Shown here one piece after another: positions 34,440-42,088 of a stretch of 43,927 nucleotides of DNA; within the stretch, counting starts at the first letter, position 1; the number at the start of each line of letters is the position of its first letter. The notes beneath the pieces are model-generated. The model worked only from the letters and a program-made list of their open reading frames with translations. It made no database searches and was not told the origin of the DNA. The DNA comes from Rikenellaceae bacterium (GTDB lineage: Bacteria > Bacteroidota > Bacteroidia > Bacteroidales > Rikenellaceae), in the NCBI GenBank assembly GCA_017415005.1, contig JAFQJK010000122.1:1-43927 (forward strand), in the 5' to 3' direction. A program made the position numbers and the translations under genes.

Positions 34440-36464
34440 TTATGCCAGGATCGCTTTGATGTCCTTGTAGACCTGCTCGCCGGTGAAGCCGAACTTCTCG
34501 TCGAGCACCTTGGCCGGAGCCGAGTAACCGAAGTGGTCGAGGCCGTGCACCGAGCCGTCGCAACCCACCAGGCCCTGAAGCGTCACGGGCAGGCCCGAGG
34601 TGAGGCCGAACTTCTTGACACCGGGCGTCAGCACGCTCTGCTGGTATTCGGCGCTCTGGTCGCGGAAGAGCCCTTCCGACGGAACCGATACCACGCGCAC
34701 CTTCACGCCGTCGGCCTTGAGCATCTCGGCGCTTTCGACGAGCGTAGCCACCTCCGAGCCGCTGGCCAGCAGGATCACGTCGGGCGTACCCGGGCAGTCC
34801 ATCACGATGTAGGCGCCCTTTTCGGCCTGCATCGCCTCGTCCATGCGGCTGCCGCCCATCGTGGGCAGCGTCTTGATGTTCTGGCGCGAGAGCAGCAGCG
34901 CTACCGGGCGCTGGCTCTCCATTGCGATCTTCCACGCAGCTACCGTCTCGTAGGCGTCGGCCGGGCGAAGCACGATGGTCGAGCGCTCGCCCTCGTGGTT
35001 GCGCAGGTGCTCCATCAGGCGGATCTGAGCCTCGTGCTCGATCGGCTGGTGCGTGGGGCCGTCCTCGCCCACGCGGAACGAGTCGTGCGTCCAGATATAT
35101 TTCACGGGCTGCCGCATCAGGGCCGAGAGGCGCACGGCGGGCTTCATGTAGTCCGAGAAGACGAAGAACGTGCCGCAGGCCGGGATCACCCCGCCGTGCA
35201 GCGCCATACCGTTCATGATGCAGGCCATCGTGAACTCGCACACGCCTACCTGCAGGAACTTGCCGGTGAAGTCGCCCTTCGTGAGCGCCTTGGTCTTCTT
35301 GAGGAAGCCGTCGGTCTTGTCCGAGTTGCTCAGGTCGGCCGAGGCTACGATCATGTTCTCGACGCGCTCCGCCAGGCGGCTCAGCACGGCGGCCGAGGCT
35401 CCGCGCGTAGCGGCGCCGTCGCCCGGTTCGATCGTCTTCCAGTCGATCTCGGGCAGCTTGCCCGAGAGGAACATGTCGAGCTTGGCGGCCAGCTCGGGGT
35501 TGGCCGAGCGCCAGCTCTGCTCCTCGGCGGCGCGCAGCGCGCTCTGAGCCTCGAGCTCGGCGCGGCGCTTGGCGTAGAGCTGCTTGCTCTCGTCGAAGAC
35601 GACGAACGGATCGTCGGGATTGCCGCCCAGGTTGGTCACGGTAGCGGCGAAGTCGCCGCCGGCGGCCGACAGCGGCTGGCCGTGGGTCGATACCTTGTTC
35701 TCGAAGCAGGTGCCGTCCTTGCAGACAGCGCCCTTGCCCATCGTCGTGTGGCCGATGATCAGCGTGGGCTTCTCCTTCTCGGCACCTGCGCGCTGGAGGG
35801 CCATGCGGATCTCGCCGGCGTTGTTACCGTCGACGCTGATCACGTTCCAGCCCCAGGCCTCGTACTTGGCCACCACGTCCTCGGTGGTCACCTCGTCGAC
35901 CTTGGTTGAGAGCTGGATGTTGTTCGAGTCGTAGTACATGATCAGGTTGTTCAGCCCGAGGTGGCCGGCGATGCGGCCCACGGCCTGAGAGACCTCCTCC
36001 TGAACGGCGCCGTCCGAGATGTAGGCGTAAGTCTTATGCGCCATCCACTCGCCGAAGCGGGCGACCATGAAACGCTCGGCGATCGCTGCGCCCAGTGCCA
36101 TTGCATGGCCCTGGCCCAGCGGGCCCGAGGTGTTCTCGACGCCGTGGGCGAGGTCTACCTCGGGGTGGCCGGGGGTGATGCTGCCCCACTGGCGGAAGCC
36201 CTTGAGGTCGTCGGTCGTGTAGTAACCTGCCAGGCAGAGCACCGAGTAGAGCATCGGGGACATGTGCCCCGGGTCGAGGAAGAAACGGTCGCGGAACGGG
36301 TAGCGCGGGTCGTTCGGGTTGTAATTGAGGAATTCGGAGTAGAGCACGTTGACGAAGTCGGCTCCTCCCATGGCGCCGCCGGGGTGTCCCGATTTCGCCT
36401 TTTCAACCATTGACGCTGCCAGAATGCGGATATTGTCGGCAGCTTTGCTTGTCATGTCAGCCAT
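34440..36464 (-). CDS. tkt: Transketolase
   Basis: 674 residues from the ATG at 36464. Moves two-carbon ketol units between sugar phosphates in the pentose phosphate pathway using thiamine diphosphate. Early SGHPGGAMGGADFVNVLY, the cofactor region YAYISDGAVQEEVSQA with DSNNIQLS after it, KGAVCKDGT, the pyrimidine domain with RVGEDGPTHQPIEHEAQIRL and the C-terminal domain ending KDIKAILA are all in order. The frame is open 26 codons upstream, but MADMTSKAADNIRI is the natural start and the promoter lies about 90 bp upstream of it. Single-gene unit between repeat-rich spacers. Confidence 0.97.
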   Translation of the reverse strand: MADMTSKAADNIRILAASMVEKAKSGHPGGAMGGADFVNVLYSEFLNYNPNDPRYPFRDRFFLDPGHMSPMLYSVLCLAGYYTTDDLKGFRQWGSITPGHPEVDLAHGVENTSGPLGQGHAMALGAAIAERFMVARFGEWMAHKTYAYISDGAVQEEVSQAVGRIAGHLGLNNLIMYYDSNNIQLSTKVDEVTTEDVVAKYEAWGWNVISVDGNNAGEIRMALQRAGAEKEKPTLIIGHTTMGKGAVCKDGTCFENKVSTHGQPLSAAGGDFAATVTNLGGNPDDPFVVFDESKQLYAKRRAELEAQSALRAAEEQSWRSANPELAAKLDMFLSGKLPEIDWKTIEPGDGAATRGASAAVLSRLAERVENMIVASADLSNSDKTDGFLKKTKALTKGDFTGKFLQVGVCEFTMACIMNGMALHGGVIPACGTFFVFSDYMKPAVRLSALMRQPVKYIWTHDSFRVGEDGPTHQPIEHEAQIRLMEHLRNHEGERSTIVLRPADAYETVAAWKIAMESQRPVALLLSRQNIKTLPTMGGSRMDEAMQAEKGAYIVMDCPGTPDVILLASGSEVATLVESAEMLKADGVKVRVVSVPSEGLFRDQSAEYQQSVLTPGVKKFGLTSGLPVTLQGLVGCDGSVHGLDHFGYSAPAKVLDEKFGFTGEQVYKDIKAILA

Positions 36465-36550
36465 TTGATCTGTATTATAAAGTATGTTTGTCGGTCTTCG
36501 GGGTGGCCGGATCAGGGCAAAGCCACTCTCCGGCAAGATCATACAGGCTA

Positions 36551-36581
36551 CAAAAATACAAATATAAAACGAGTATACAAG
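36551..36581 (-). promoter_or_regulatory. Transketolase promoter
   Basis: TATTTTTG (36551-36558) is an exact -7 box; CTTG (36578-36581), 19 nt upstream, is a 3-of-4 match to -33. A second overlapping box TATATTTG lies at 36559-36566. Leader of about 80 nt. Confidence 0.65.
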
Positions 36582-37304
36582 GTGTCGGGGTGTTTAAAAT
36601 TTTTGCGGGGGCGGCTCCGGTGCGGGCCTGTCGGGGCTGGCCCGGTGCGGGGGCGTGAAGGTCCCGGCCATCGCGCGCGGCATCGGGCTCGGCGACGAGC
36701 CCGATTATGCCGACGGGCTGACGATCGCCCTTGCCCTGCATGATCGCACGGCGGTCAAGTAGGCCGGAAGTGCCTCTGCCTGTTTCCGGACCATGTATGC
36801 AGCCGGGCGCCCCTCGTCCGGGACGATCGGGACGCAGTTCGGTGGATCGGGTCTGATCGACCGTCTCTTCCTCTCCCTGTCGCCTTGCCACAAAAGGAGT
36901 GAGAAGCCGTGCCAGTGCGGTTTGTACGACCCGCCGGCCGTTACGTCGCTTCAGACGCAACATGGTAAGTTATCCCTTGGAGAGCGTCCCGGAACCAGGC
37001 GGGCGGCCGCTTGCCCGTCTCGGCGGCAGCCGCTCGCTTCGCTCGGACAGCCTGCCGCTGCGGATGCCGGACTTCGCGGTACGGGTGTCCGCAAAAACCG
37101 CACAGGGCATGTCTTCCGGACGTGCAGTTCTCTTATAATTTGCATCATCCAGCCGGATAAAACCGGCGTGCAGCAGCCGGGCAGCCCGGAGGGAAAGTGC
37201 GGCGGCTCGTGTCCGACGAACATCAGGCCGCAGAACGCCTGCGCGGCCAAGGCCGCAAGGGGGAGTCAGCCGTCGTCCGGACGGACTGTCTCGGTTTCGG
37301 CCGC

Positions 37305-37348
37305 GTTTTATGAGCGGTGGACCTTTGGGGCTGCTTTTGGCGGCAATG
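37305..37348 (+). repeat. 44-bp inverted-copy repeat, right member
   Basis: Counterpart of 33787-33830 in opposite orientation (37 of 44 identical). Both copies can be read as the start of a frame resembling MSGxPLGLLxxAM, but similarity is equally good in other frames, so a DNA repeat is more likely. Confidence 0.75.
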
Positions 37349-37470
37349 GCGAAAGTGGCGGTCCGGAGGGTATCGCTTCATGCGTTCTTTTATGAGCATT
37401 GCGTTGCGACATGCTTCCCGGGTGCGGCGGGGAAGGCCGGTCGGGAAGAGCGCTGCACCGCCGGAGGCGA

Positions 37471-37501
37471 AAAAAAGCGGCAGGACATGACGTCCTGCCG
37501 C
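37471..37501 (-). terminator. clpX terminator
   Basis: A 10-bp perfect stem, GCGGCAGGAC (37477-37486) with GTCCTGCCGC (37492-37501), loop ATGAC, followed on the - strand by a run of six T. It starts 22 bp past clpX. Confidence 0.92.
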
Positions 37502-37523
37502 TTTCATATCGGGTGCCGGTCGC

Positions 37524-38789
37524 TTAGCTGACCGCCTTGAGCCGGTTGAGCTTGGCCTTGTCGATCTTCTCCTCGGCGTAGTCGAGCGTCACGCGGAACG
37601 TTTTCTGCGACTTGTCCGACGGCAGCTCGTACATGGCGTCCATCATGATCGCCTCGCAGATCGAGCGCAGGCCGCGGGCTCCGAGCTTGAATTCGACGGC
37701 CTTGTCGACGATATAGTCGAGCACGTCGTCGTCGAAGGTGAGGGCCACGCCGTCGAGCTCGAACAGGCGCACATACTGCTTGATGATCGCGTTCTTGGGT
37801 TCGGTGAGGATCGAGCGCAGCGCGTCGCGTCCCAGCGGCTCGAGGTAGGTGAGCACCGGCAGGCGGCCGATCAGCTCGGGGATCAGGCCGAACGACTTGA
37901 GGTCCTGGGGCAGCACGTACTGCATCAGGTTGTTCCGGTCGACCGGCTGCTCGTTGAGCTTGCCGTATCCGAGGGCGCGGGTGTTCATGCGCTGGGCGAT
38001 CTTCTTTTCGATGCCGTCGAAGGCGCCGCCGCAGATGAACAGGATGTTGGCCGTGTTGACCTGCAGGAACTTCTGGTCGGGGTGCTTGCGCCCCCCCTGG
38101 GGCGGCACGTTGACCGTCGTTCCTTCGAGGATCTTGAGCAGGGCCTGCTGCACGCCCTCGCCCGACACGTCGCGCGTGATCGACGGATTGTCGCCCTTGC
38201 GTGCGATCTTGTCGATCTCGTCGATGAAGACGATACCGCGCTCGGCCAGCGATACGTCGTAGTCGGCCACCTGCAGCAGGCGCGAGAGGATGCTCTCGAC
38301 ATCCTCGCCCACGTAGCCGGCCTCGGTCAGCGTCGTCGCGTCGACGATCGTGAAGGGCACCTTGAGCAGCTTGGCGATCGTGCGCGCGAGCAGCGTCTTG
38401 CCGGTACCCGTCTGGCCGACCATCACGATGTTCGACTTGTCGATCTCGATCTGGCGGTTCTCGTGGTCGCCGTGCATCAGGCGCTTATAGTGGTTGTAAA
38501 CCGCCACCGAGATATATTTCTTCGCGGCGTCCTGCCCGATCACGTACTGGTCGAGGAAGGCCTTGATATCGGCAGGCTTGAGCAGCTCCTCGATGCGGAT
38601 CGGGGGGGCCGTGCGTTTCTTATAGGCGATCGTTTCGGTCTCGACCAGCATGGCGTGGCCGTGCTCGATACATTTATTGCAGATATTGATCCCGTTCTCG
38701 AGGCCTGCGAAGAGCACCTCGACATCCTGCCGGGGCAGTCCGCAGAACGAGCAGCAGTCGCTGCTCTGGTCCGTTACTTTCTTTGACAT
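37524..38789 (-). CDS. clpX: ATP-dependent Clp protease ATP-binding subunit ClpX
   Basis: 421 residues. AAA+ unfoldase that feeds ClpP. The N-terminal zinc domain has Cys13-x2-Cys16 and Cys37-x2-Cys40; Walker A is GQTGTGKT (125-132), Walker B is [10 protein letters not shown], and the pore and sensor regions ([23 protein letters not shown]) are present. The ATG directly follows the clpP stop codon (TAA-ATG), so translation is coupled. Ends at a strong terminator. Confidence 0.98.
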   Translation of the reverse strand: MSKKVTDQSSDCCSFCGLPRQDVEVLFAGLENGINICNKCIEHGHAMLVETETIAYKKRTAPPIRIEELLKPADIKAFLDQYVIGQDAAKKYISVAVYNHYKRLMHGDHENRQIEIDKSNIVMVGQTGTGKTLLARTIAKLLKVPFTIVDATTLTEAGYVGEDVESILSRLLQVADYDVSLAERGIVFIDEIDKIARKGDNPSITRDVSGEGVQQALLKILEGTTVNVPPQGGRKHPDQKFLQVNTANILFICGGAFDGIEKKIAQRMNTRALGYGKLNEQPVDRNNLMQYVLPQDLKSFGLIPELIGRLPVLTYLEPLGRDALRSILTEPKNAIIKQYVRLFELDGVALTFDDDVLDYIVDKAVEFKLGARGLRSICEAIMMDAMYELPSDKSQKTFRVTLDYAEEKIDKAKLNRLKAVS

Positions 38790-39464
38790 TTATTTCTCCC
38801 GTTTGGTCAGTACTTCGTCGATCAGGCCGTATTCGACGGCCTGCGTGGCGCTCATCCAGTAGTCGCGGTCGGCGTCGCGCTCGATCTTCTCGATCGGGGC
38901 GCCGCTGTGCAGCGAGAGGATCTCGTAGAGCTCCTTCTTGGTCTGGATGATCTGGCGCGCGGTGATCTCGATATCCGAGGCCTGGCCCTCGGCGCCGCCC
39001 AGCGGCTGGTGGATCATCACCCGCGAGTGGGGCAGGGCCGAGCGCTTGCCCGCCTGCCCTGCGGTGAGCAGCACGGCGCCCATGCTCGCGGCCAGGCCCG
39101 TACAGATCGTCGCCACGTCGGCGCTGATGAGCTGCATCGTGTCGTATATGCCGAGGCCCGCGGTCACCGATCCGCCCGGCGAGTTGATGTAGATCTGGAT
39201 ATCCTTCTCGGGGTCGACCGACTCGAGGAAGAGCAACTGCGCCTGGATGATGTTGGCCGCGTCGTCGTATACGGGGCAGCCGAGGAAGATGATGCGGTCC
39301 ATCATCAGCCGCGAGAAGACGTCCATCTGCGCGACGTTGAGCTGGCGCTCCTCGATGATGGTCGGCGAGATGTAGGCGTCGTATATCGATTTGAAGTTAT
39401 GCAGCTTGAGGCTGCTGATGCCGCGGTGGCCGCGGGCGTACTTCTCGAATTCGTCTTTTTTCAT
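38790..39464 (-). CDS. clpP: ATP-dependent Clp protease proteolytic subunit ClpP
   Basis: 224 residues. Serine protease forming a double heptamer ring. Catalytic triad Ser127 (GLAASMGA), His152 (MIHQPLGG) and Asp201 (DRDYWM). [17 protein letters not shown] is the family signature. About 35 N-terminal residues precede the mature fold, as in Bacteroidetes ClpP. The unit clpP-clpX has its own promoter in the loop of the preceding terminator; tig is two genes upstream. Confidence 0.98.
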   Translation of the reverse strand: MKKDEFEKYARGHRGISSLKLHNFKSIYDAYISPTIIEERQLNVAQMDVFSRLMMDRIIFLGCPVYDDAANIIQAQLLFLESVDPEKDIQIYINSPGGSVTAGLGIYDTMQLISADVATICTGLAASMGAVLLTAGQAGKRSALPHSRVMIHQPLGGAEGQASDIEITARQIIQTKKELYEILSLHSGAPIEKIERDADRDYWMSATQAVEYGLIDEVLTKREK

Positions 39465-39562
39465 AGTGTCGTTTGGTTTGGGTGCCCGGTTGTGCCGGGC
39501 TGCGCGGTCGGGTATACAAAAACCGCGCCTTTCCGGCCTGAGGGCCGGCAGGCGGCCGGTCC

Positions 39563-39605
39563 AATAAAAAAGAGGCTCCTCCCAAAGTTATGGAAAAACC
39601 TCTTT
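39563..39605 (-). terminator. Terminator after the GT2 glycosyltransferase, loop contains a promoter box
   Basis: AAAGAGG (39569-39575 on +) pairs with CCTCTTT (39599-39605); on the - strand the stem is followed by TTTTTATT. The 23-nt loop contains the clpP -7 box. It begins 48 bp past the glycosyltransferase stop. Confidence 0.65.
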
Positions 39606-39614
39606 ATTAGCAAG
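39583..39614 (-). promoter_or_regulatory. clpP-clpX promoter
   Basis: TAACTTTG on the - strand (39583-39590) is an exact -7 box; CTTG (39611-39614) lies 20 nt upstream as a near -33. Leader of about 110 nt to the clpP ATG. Confidence 0.6.
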
Positions 39615-39652
39615 AACGGGTCCGCTTTTTCGGCGGTCGTCCGGTGAGGAGG

Positions 39653-40483
39653 TCATTCGACGATGTCTTTCATCAATCCGGGCATCCGGTCGCCCCACTT
39701 GGCCTCGAGGGTGATGATGTTGGGCCGGTCGGCGAACTCGACATGCTTCGACCGCTCGGTCAGCCGCTGGAAGTGGTGGACGAAGACGCCCAGCGCCACC
39801 TGCATCGGCCGGAGGTCGCCCACGGTGAGGCTTCGCTCCTTGACCATGCAGAAATAGTCGAAGTCGCCGGCCTGGATGCGTTCGTCCCAGAGGCCCACCT
39901 TGTCGAGGATCGTGCGCTTGAATGCCACGCACGAGCCGTTGAACCCTTCGATGCACCGGGTGCCGAACTTCTCCCAGCGTCGCTCGCCGAGCCGGTTGAG
40001 GTTGCCGTACGTGAGGCACACCATTGCACGGAGCGAGGCGTATCGCGTGCCGAACAGAAAGCGCAGCGGATATTTGATCCGCTTCCAGTGATTGTTAAGC
40101 CTGCGCTGGGCTTTGCGACCCTCTAAATGGTCGTTTGAGCAGGCGCAGACCGTCTCGCATACCCCCCCCCCTGAGGGGTGGTTCATGGTCTCAATGAGGC
40201 GTTTATCCCAGTCGCGGGTGACCAGCACGTCGTTGTTGATGAAGACGAGGTAATCGTATCTGGCAACGGCTATCCCCTGGTTCTGGCTCCGGGGATAGCT
40301 GTAGTTGGCGTCGTTCTCGATCATCACGTCGGCCCGCTCGCGGAAGAACTCCCGGCTGCCGTCGGTCGAGTGGTTGTCGACGACGATCAGTTCGTACGGA
40401 AGCGATGTGTTCCGCTTGAGGTACTCGTAGAACAGCCGGTTCATGCCCAGCTGGTTGCAGACCGTGACGATGATGCTGACCAT
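39653..40483 (-). CDS. Family 2 glycosyltransferase with an internal G10 tract
   Basis: 276 residues. GT-A fold: MVSIIVTVCNQL start, ELIVVDNHSTDGS (nucleotide-sugar site), SQNQGIAVARYDYLVFINNDV with the metal-binding Asp-Val (DxD position, NND), and a later NGSCVAFKRTILDKVGLWDE segment. Length and order match GT2 rhamnosyl/galactosyl-type enzymes; donor and acceptor unknown. Starts 13 bp after tig stops, so it is co-transcribed with tig. A run of ten G covers codons 105-107 and the first base of codon 108; any one-base change would frameshift the protein in its first half. Such a gene between tig and clpP is not the usual arrangement. Confidence 0.9.
   Translation of the reverse strand: MVSIIVTVCNQLGMNRLFYEYLKRNTSLPYELIVVDNHSTDGSREFFRERADVMIENDANYSYPRSQNQGIAVARYDYLVFINNDVLVTRDWDKRLIETMNHPSGGGVCETVCACSNDHLEGRKAQRRLNNHWKRIKYPLRFLFGTRYASLRAMVCLTYGNLNRLGERRWEKFGTRCIEGFNGSCVAFKRTILDKVGLWDERIQAGDFDYFCMVKERSLTVGDLRPMQVALGVFVHHFQRLTERSKHVEFADRPNIITLEAKWGDRMPGLMKDIVE
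40162..40171 (-). repeat. Homopolymer tract G10 in the glycosyltransferase gene
   Basis: Ten C on the + strand, ten G in the coding strand, encoding Gly-Gly-Gly plus the first base of Val. The gene is in frame at this length. Long G runs of this sort mutate by slipped-strand mispairing in other bacteria. Confidence 0.9.
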
Positions 40484-40496
40484 GGTGCGGGCTCGC

Positions 40497-41831
40497 TTAA
40501 CGCTGGTTGGCGGCCTCGGCCAGCTTGCCGAACTCTTCCGACGTGACGGCCTTCTTCTGGACGGTGATCTCGGGGATCAGCGCGTCGACGACCTTGCGCT
40601 CGAAGAGCTTCTCCTGTATCTTCTGGGCCTCCTCCTTGTTGCCGAGGATGTTCTTGGCGTAGTTCTCGAGCATGTCGTCGGCCACCGAGCTCATGCCGTA
40701 GTAGGTGAACTGCATCATGGCGAGTGCCTTGGCCTCGGTCATCACCTCGTCGGGCGTCAGCGTGATCCCCTTGTCGGCGATCACCTTCTTCTGGATGATG
40801 TTCCAGCGCATCATGTCGAGGAATGCGGCGAAGTCCTTCTCGATCTCCTCCATCGAGAACTTGCCCTCGTTGATCGTGAAGAGCCACTGCTTGAGGAACG
40901 CCTCGGGCATCACCAGGCCGGCCTTGCCGATCAGGAACTTGCGCAGGTCGAGCGTGAAAAGGTAGTCCGATTCGCGCTTGAGGTCTTTGCCGACCTGCTC
41001 GTCGATGTATTTGTCGAAGCCTTCGGCGTCCTTGACGTTGCCGTCGGGGAAGGCCATCTTGAAGAACTCGTCGTTGATCTCGGGCTCGGCGAACTTGCGG
41101 ATCTTGGTGATCGTCAGCTTGAAGTTGGGGTTGATCCCTGCGAGCTCGTCCTCCTTGACCTGCAGGATCGAGGCGCGCTGTGCCGGGGTCTTGTAGAGCT
41201 CGTTGACGTTGACCTCCATCGTGTCGCCGACTTTCTTGCCGATGAACGGCCCCCGCTCGTCGTCGCTCATGCTGATCAGGCCCACATAGGCCTCTTCGAT
41301 CTTCATCTCGTCGTTGTCGAGCGTCACGGTCAGCGCCTCGTCCTTCTCGGCCTTGTCCGCGTCGACCAGGCGGCCGAAGCGGCGCATGAAGTTGCTGCGG
41401 TAGCCCTCGCGCATCTGGTCGCTCACCTTGATCTCGTACTCGGTCACCTTGTCCTTTTTGCTCAGCGCGAGGTTCACCTCGGGCGTTTCGGCGAACTCGA
41501 ACACGAACTCGTGCGCGGTGTCGTTGTCGAAGTCGAGCTCCTTCTGCTGCTCGCTGGGGAGCAGGTCGCCGATGATCTGGATCTTCTCCTTCTCGAAATA
41601 GTCGAACGCGGCTTTCGAGGCGGCGCGGTACGACTCCTCGGCGGTTACGCCCTTGCGGTACATCTTGTTGATCACGCCCATCGGCACCATGCCGGGACGG
41701 AAGCCGGGGATGTTGGCTTTTTTCTTGTACTGGCGGAGCGCCTTTTCGACAGCTTCGGCGTAGTCGCTCTCGCTGACGGTCACTTTGAGCAGCGAGGTGA
41801 GGTTCTCGAGGTTTTCTCTTACGATATTCAT
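40497..41831 (-). CDS. tig: Trigger factor
   Basis: 444 residues. Ribosome-bound chaperone. The ribosome-binding tail loop signature is GFRPGMVPMGVI (about 43-54; family GFRxGKxP). A divergent PPIase-like middle domain and a long helical C-terminal domain follow, as in Bacteroidetes forms. It lies 80 bp downstream of tRNA-Leu on the same strand and I see no separate promoter, so it could be read from the tRNA promoter. The glycosyltransferase gene, then clpP and clpX, follow. Confidence 0.96.
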   Translation of the reverse strand: MNIVRENLENLTSLLKVTVSESDYAEAVEKALRQYKKKANIPGFRPGMVPMGVINKMYRKGVTAEESYRAASKAAFDYFEKEKIQIIGDLLPSEQQKELDFDNDTAHEFVFEFAETPEVNLALSKKDKVTEYEIKVSDQMREGYRSNFMRRFGRLVDADKAEKDEALTVTLDNDEMKIEEAYVGLISMSDDERGPFIGKKVGDTMEVNVNELYKTPAQRASILQVKEDELAGINPNFKLTITKIRKFAEPEINDEFFKMAFPDGNVKDAEGFDKYIDEQVGKDLKRESDYLFTLDLRKFLIGKAGLVMPEAFLKQWLFTINEGKFSMEEIEKDFAAFLDMMRWNIIQKKVIADKGITLTPDEVMTEAKALAMMQFTYYGMSSVADDMLENYAKNILGNKEEAQKIQEKLFERKVVDALIPEITVQKKAVTSEEFGKLAEAANQR

Positions 41832-41911
41832 CAGTTGCGTTATTTATGTATTCCCAATGTGTGTGGCGCCGCGCAGAGCGGCGGCCGCCCGCGGGCGGGG
41901 CCGGGGCGTCG

Positions 41912-41993
41912 TGCGGATGAAGGGACTCGAACCCCCACGCCGTAAGGCACCAGATCCTAAGTCTGGCGTGGCTACCAATTACACCACATCCGC
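41912..41993 (-). tRNA. tRNA-Leu (anticodon UAG)
   Basis: 82 nt on the - strand. Acceptor stem GCGGATG with CATCCGC and discriminator A; anticodon stem CCAGA/TCTGG around loop CTTAGGA, anticodon TAG at 41957-41959; a long variable arm as in type II tRNAs; T loop TTCGAGT. CCA is not encoded. Exact consensus promoter directly upstream. Confidence 0.97.
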
Positions 41994-42008
41994 ATGCAAA
42001 AAGCCGTG

Positions 42009-42039
42009 CAAAGATACGGTTTTTTATTTACTAACCAAA
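42009..42039 (-). promoter_or_regulatory. tRNA-Leu promoter
   Basis: On the - strand TTTG (42036-42039), 19-nt spacer, TATCTTTG (42009-42016): an exact Bacteroidetes promoter 15 bp before the tRNA 5' end. Confidence 0.9.
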
Positions 42040-42088
42040 AATTGCCGGGCAAATCGGGCGCTCCGGCCGAGGTGTGGTTTTCAGCGGG

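Larger units (their letters stand above)
36465..37470. other. Repeat-bearing spacer between transketolase and clpX
   Basis: 1 kb without a supported gene. It holds the transketolase promoter, a weak CAAAAGGAG-type repeat copy near 36881-36905 and the right member of the 44-bp mirrored repeat (37305-37348). A frame at 36601-36762 ending GLTIALALHDRTAVK looks more protein-like than most, but has no start codon at its head and no family match I know. Confidence 0.5.

Noticed and set aside
34533-35909. 458-residue frame antisense to transketolase
   Set aside because: Val/His/Arg-rich shadow of tkt.
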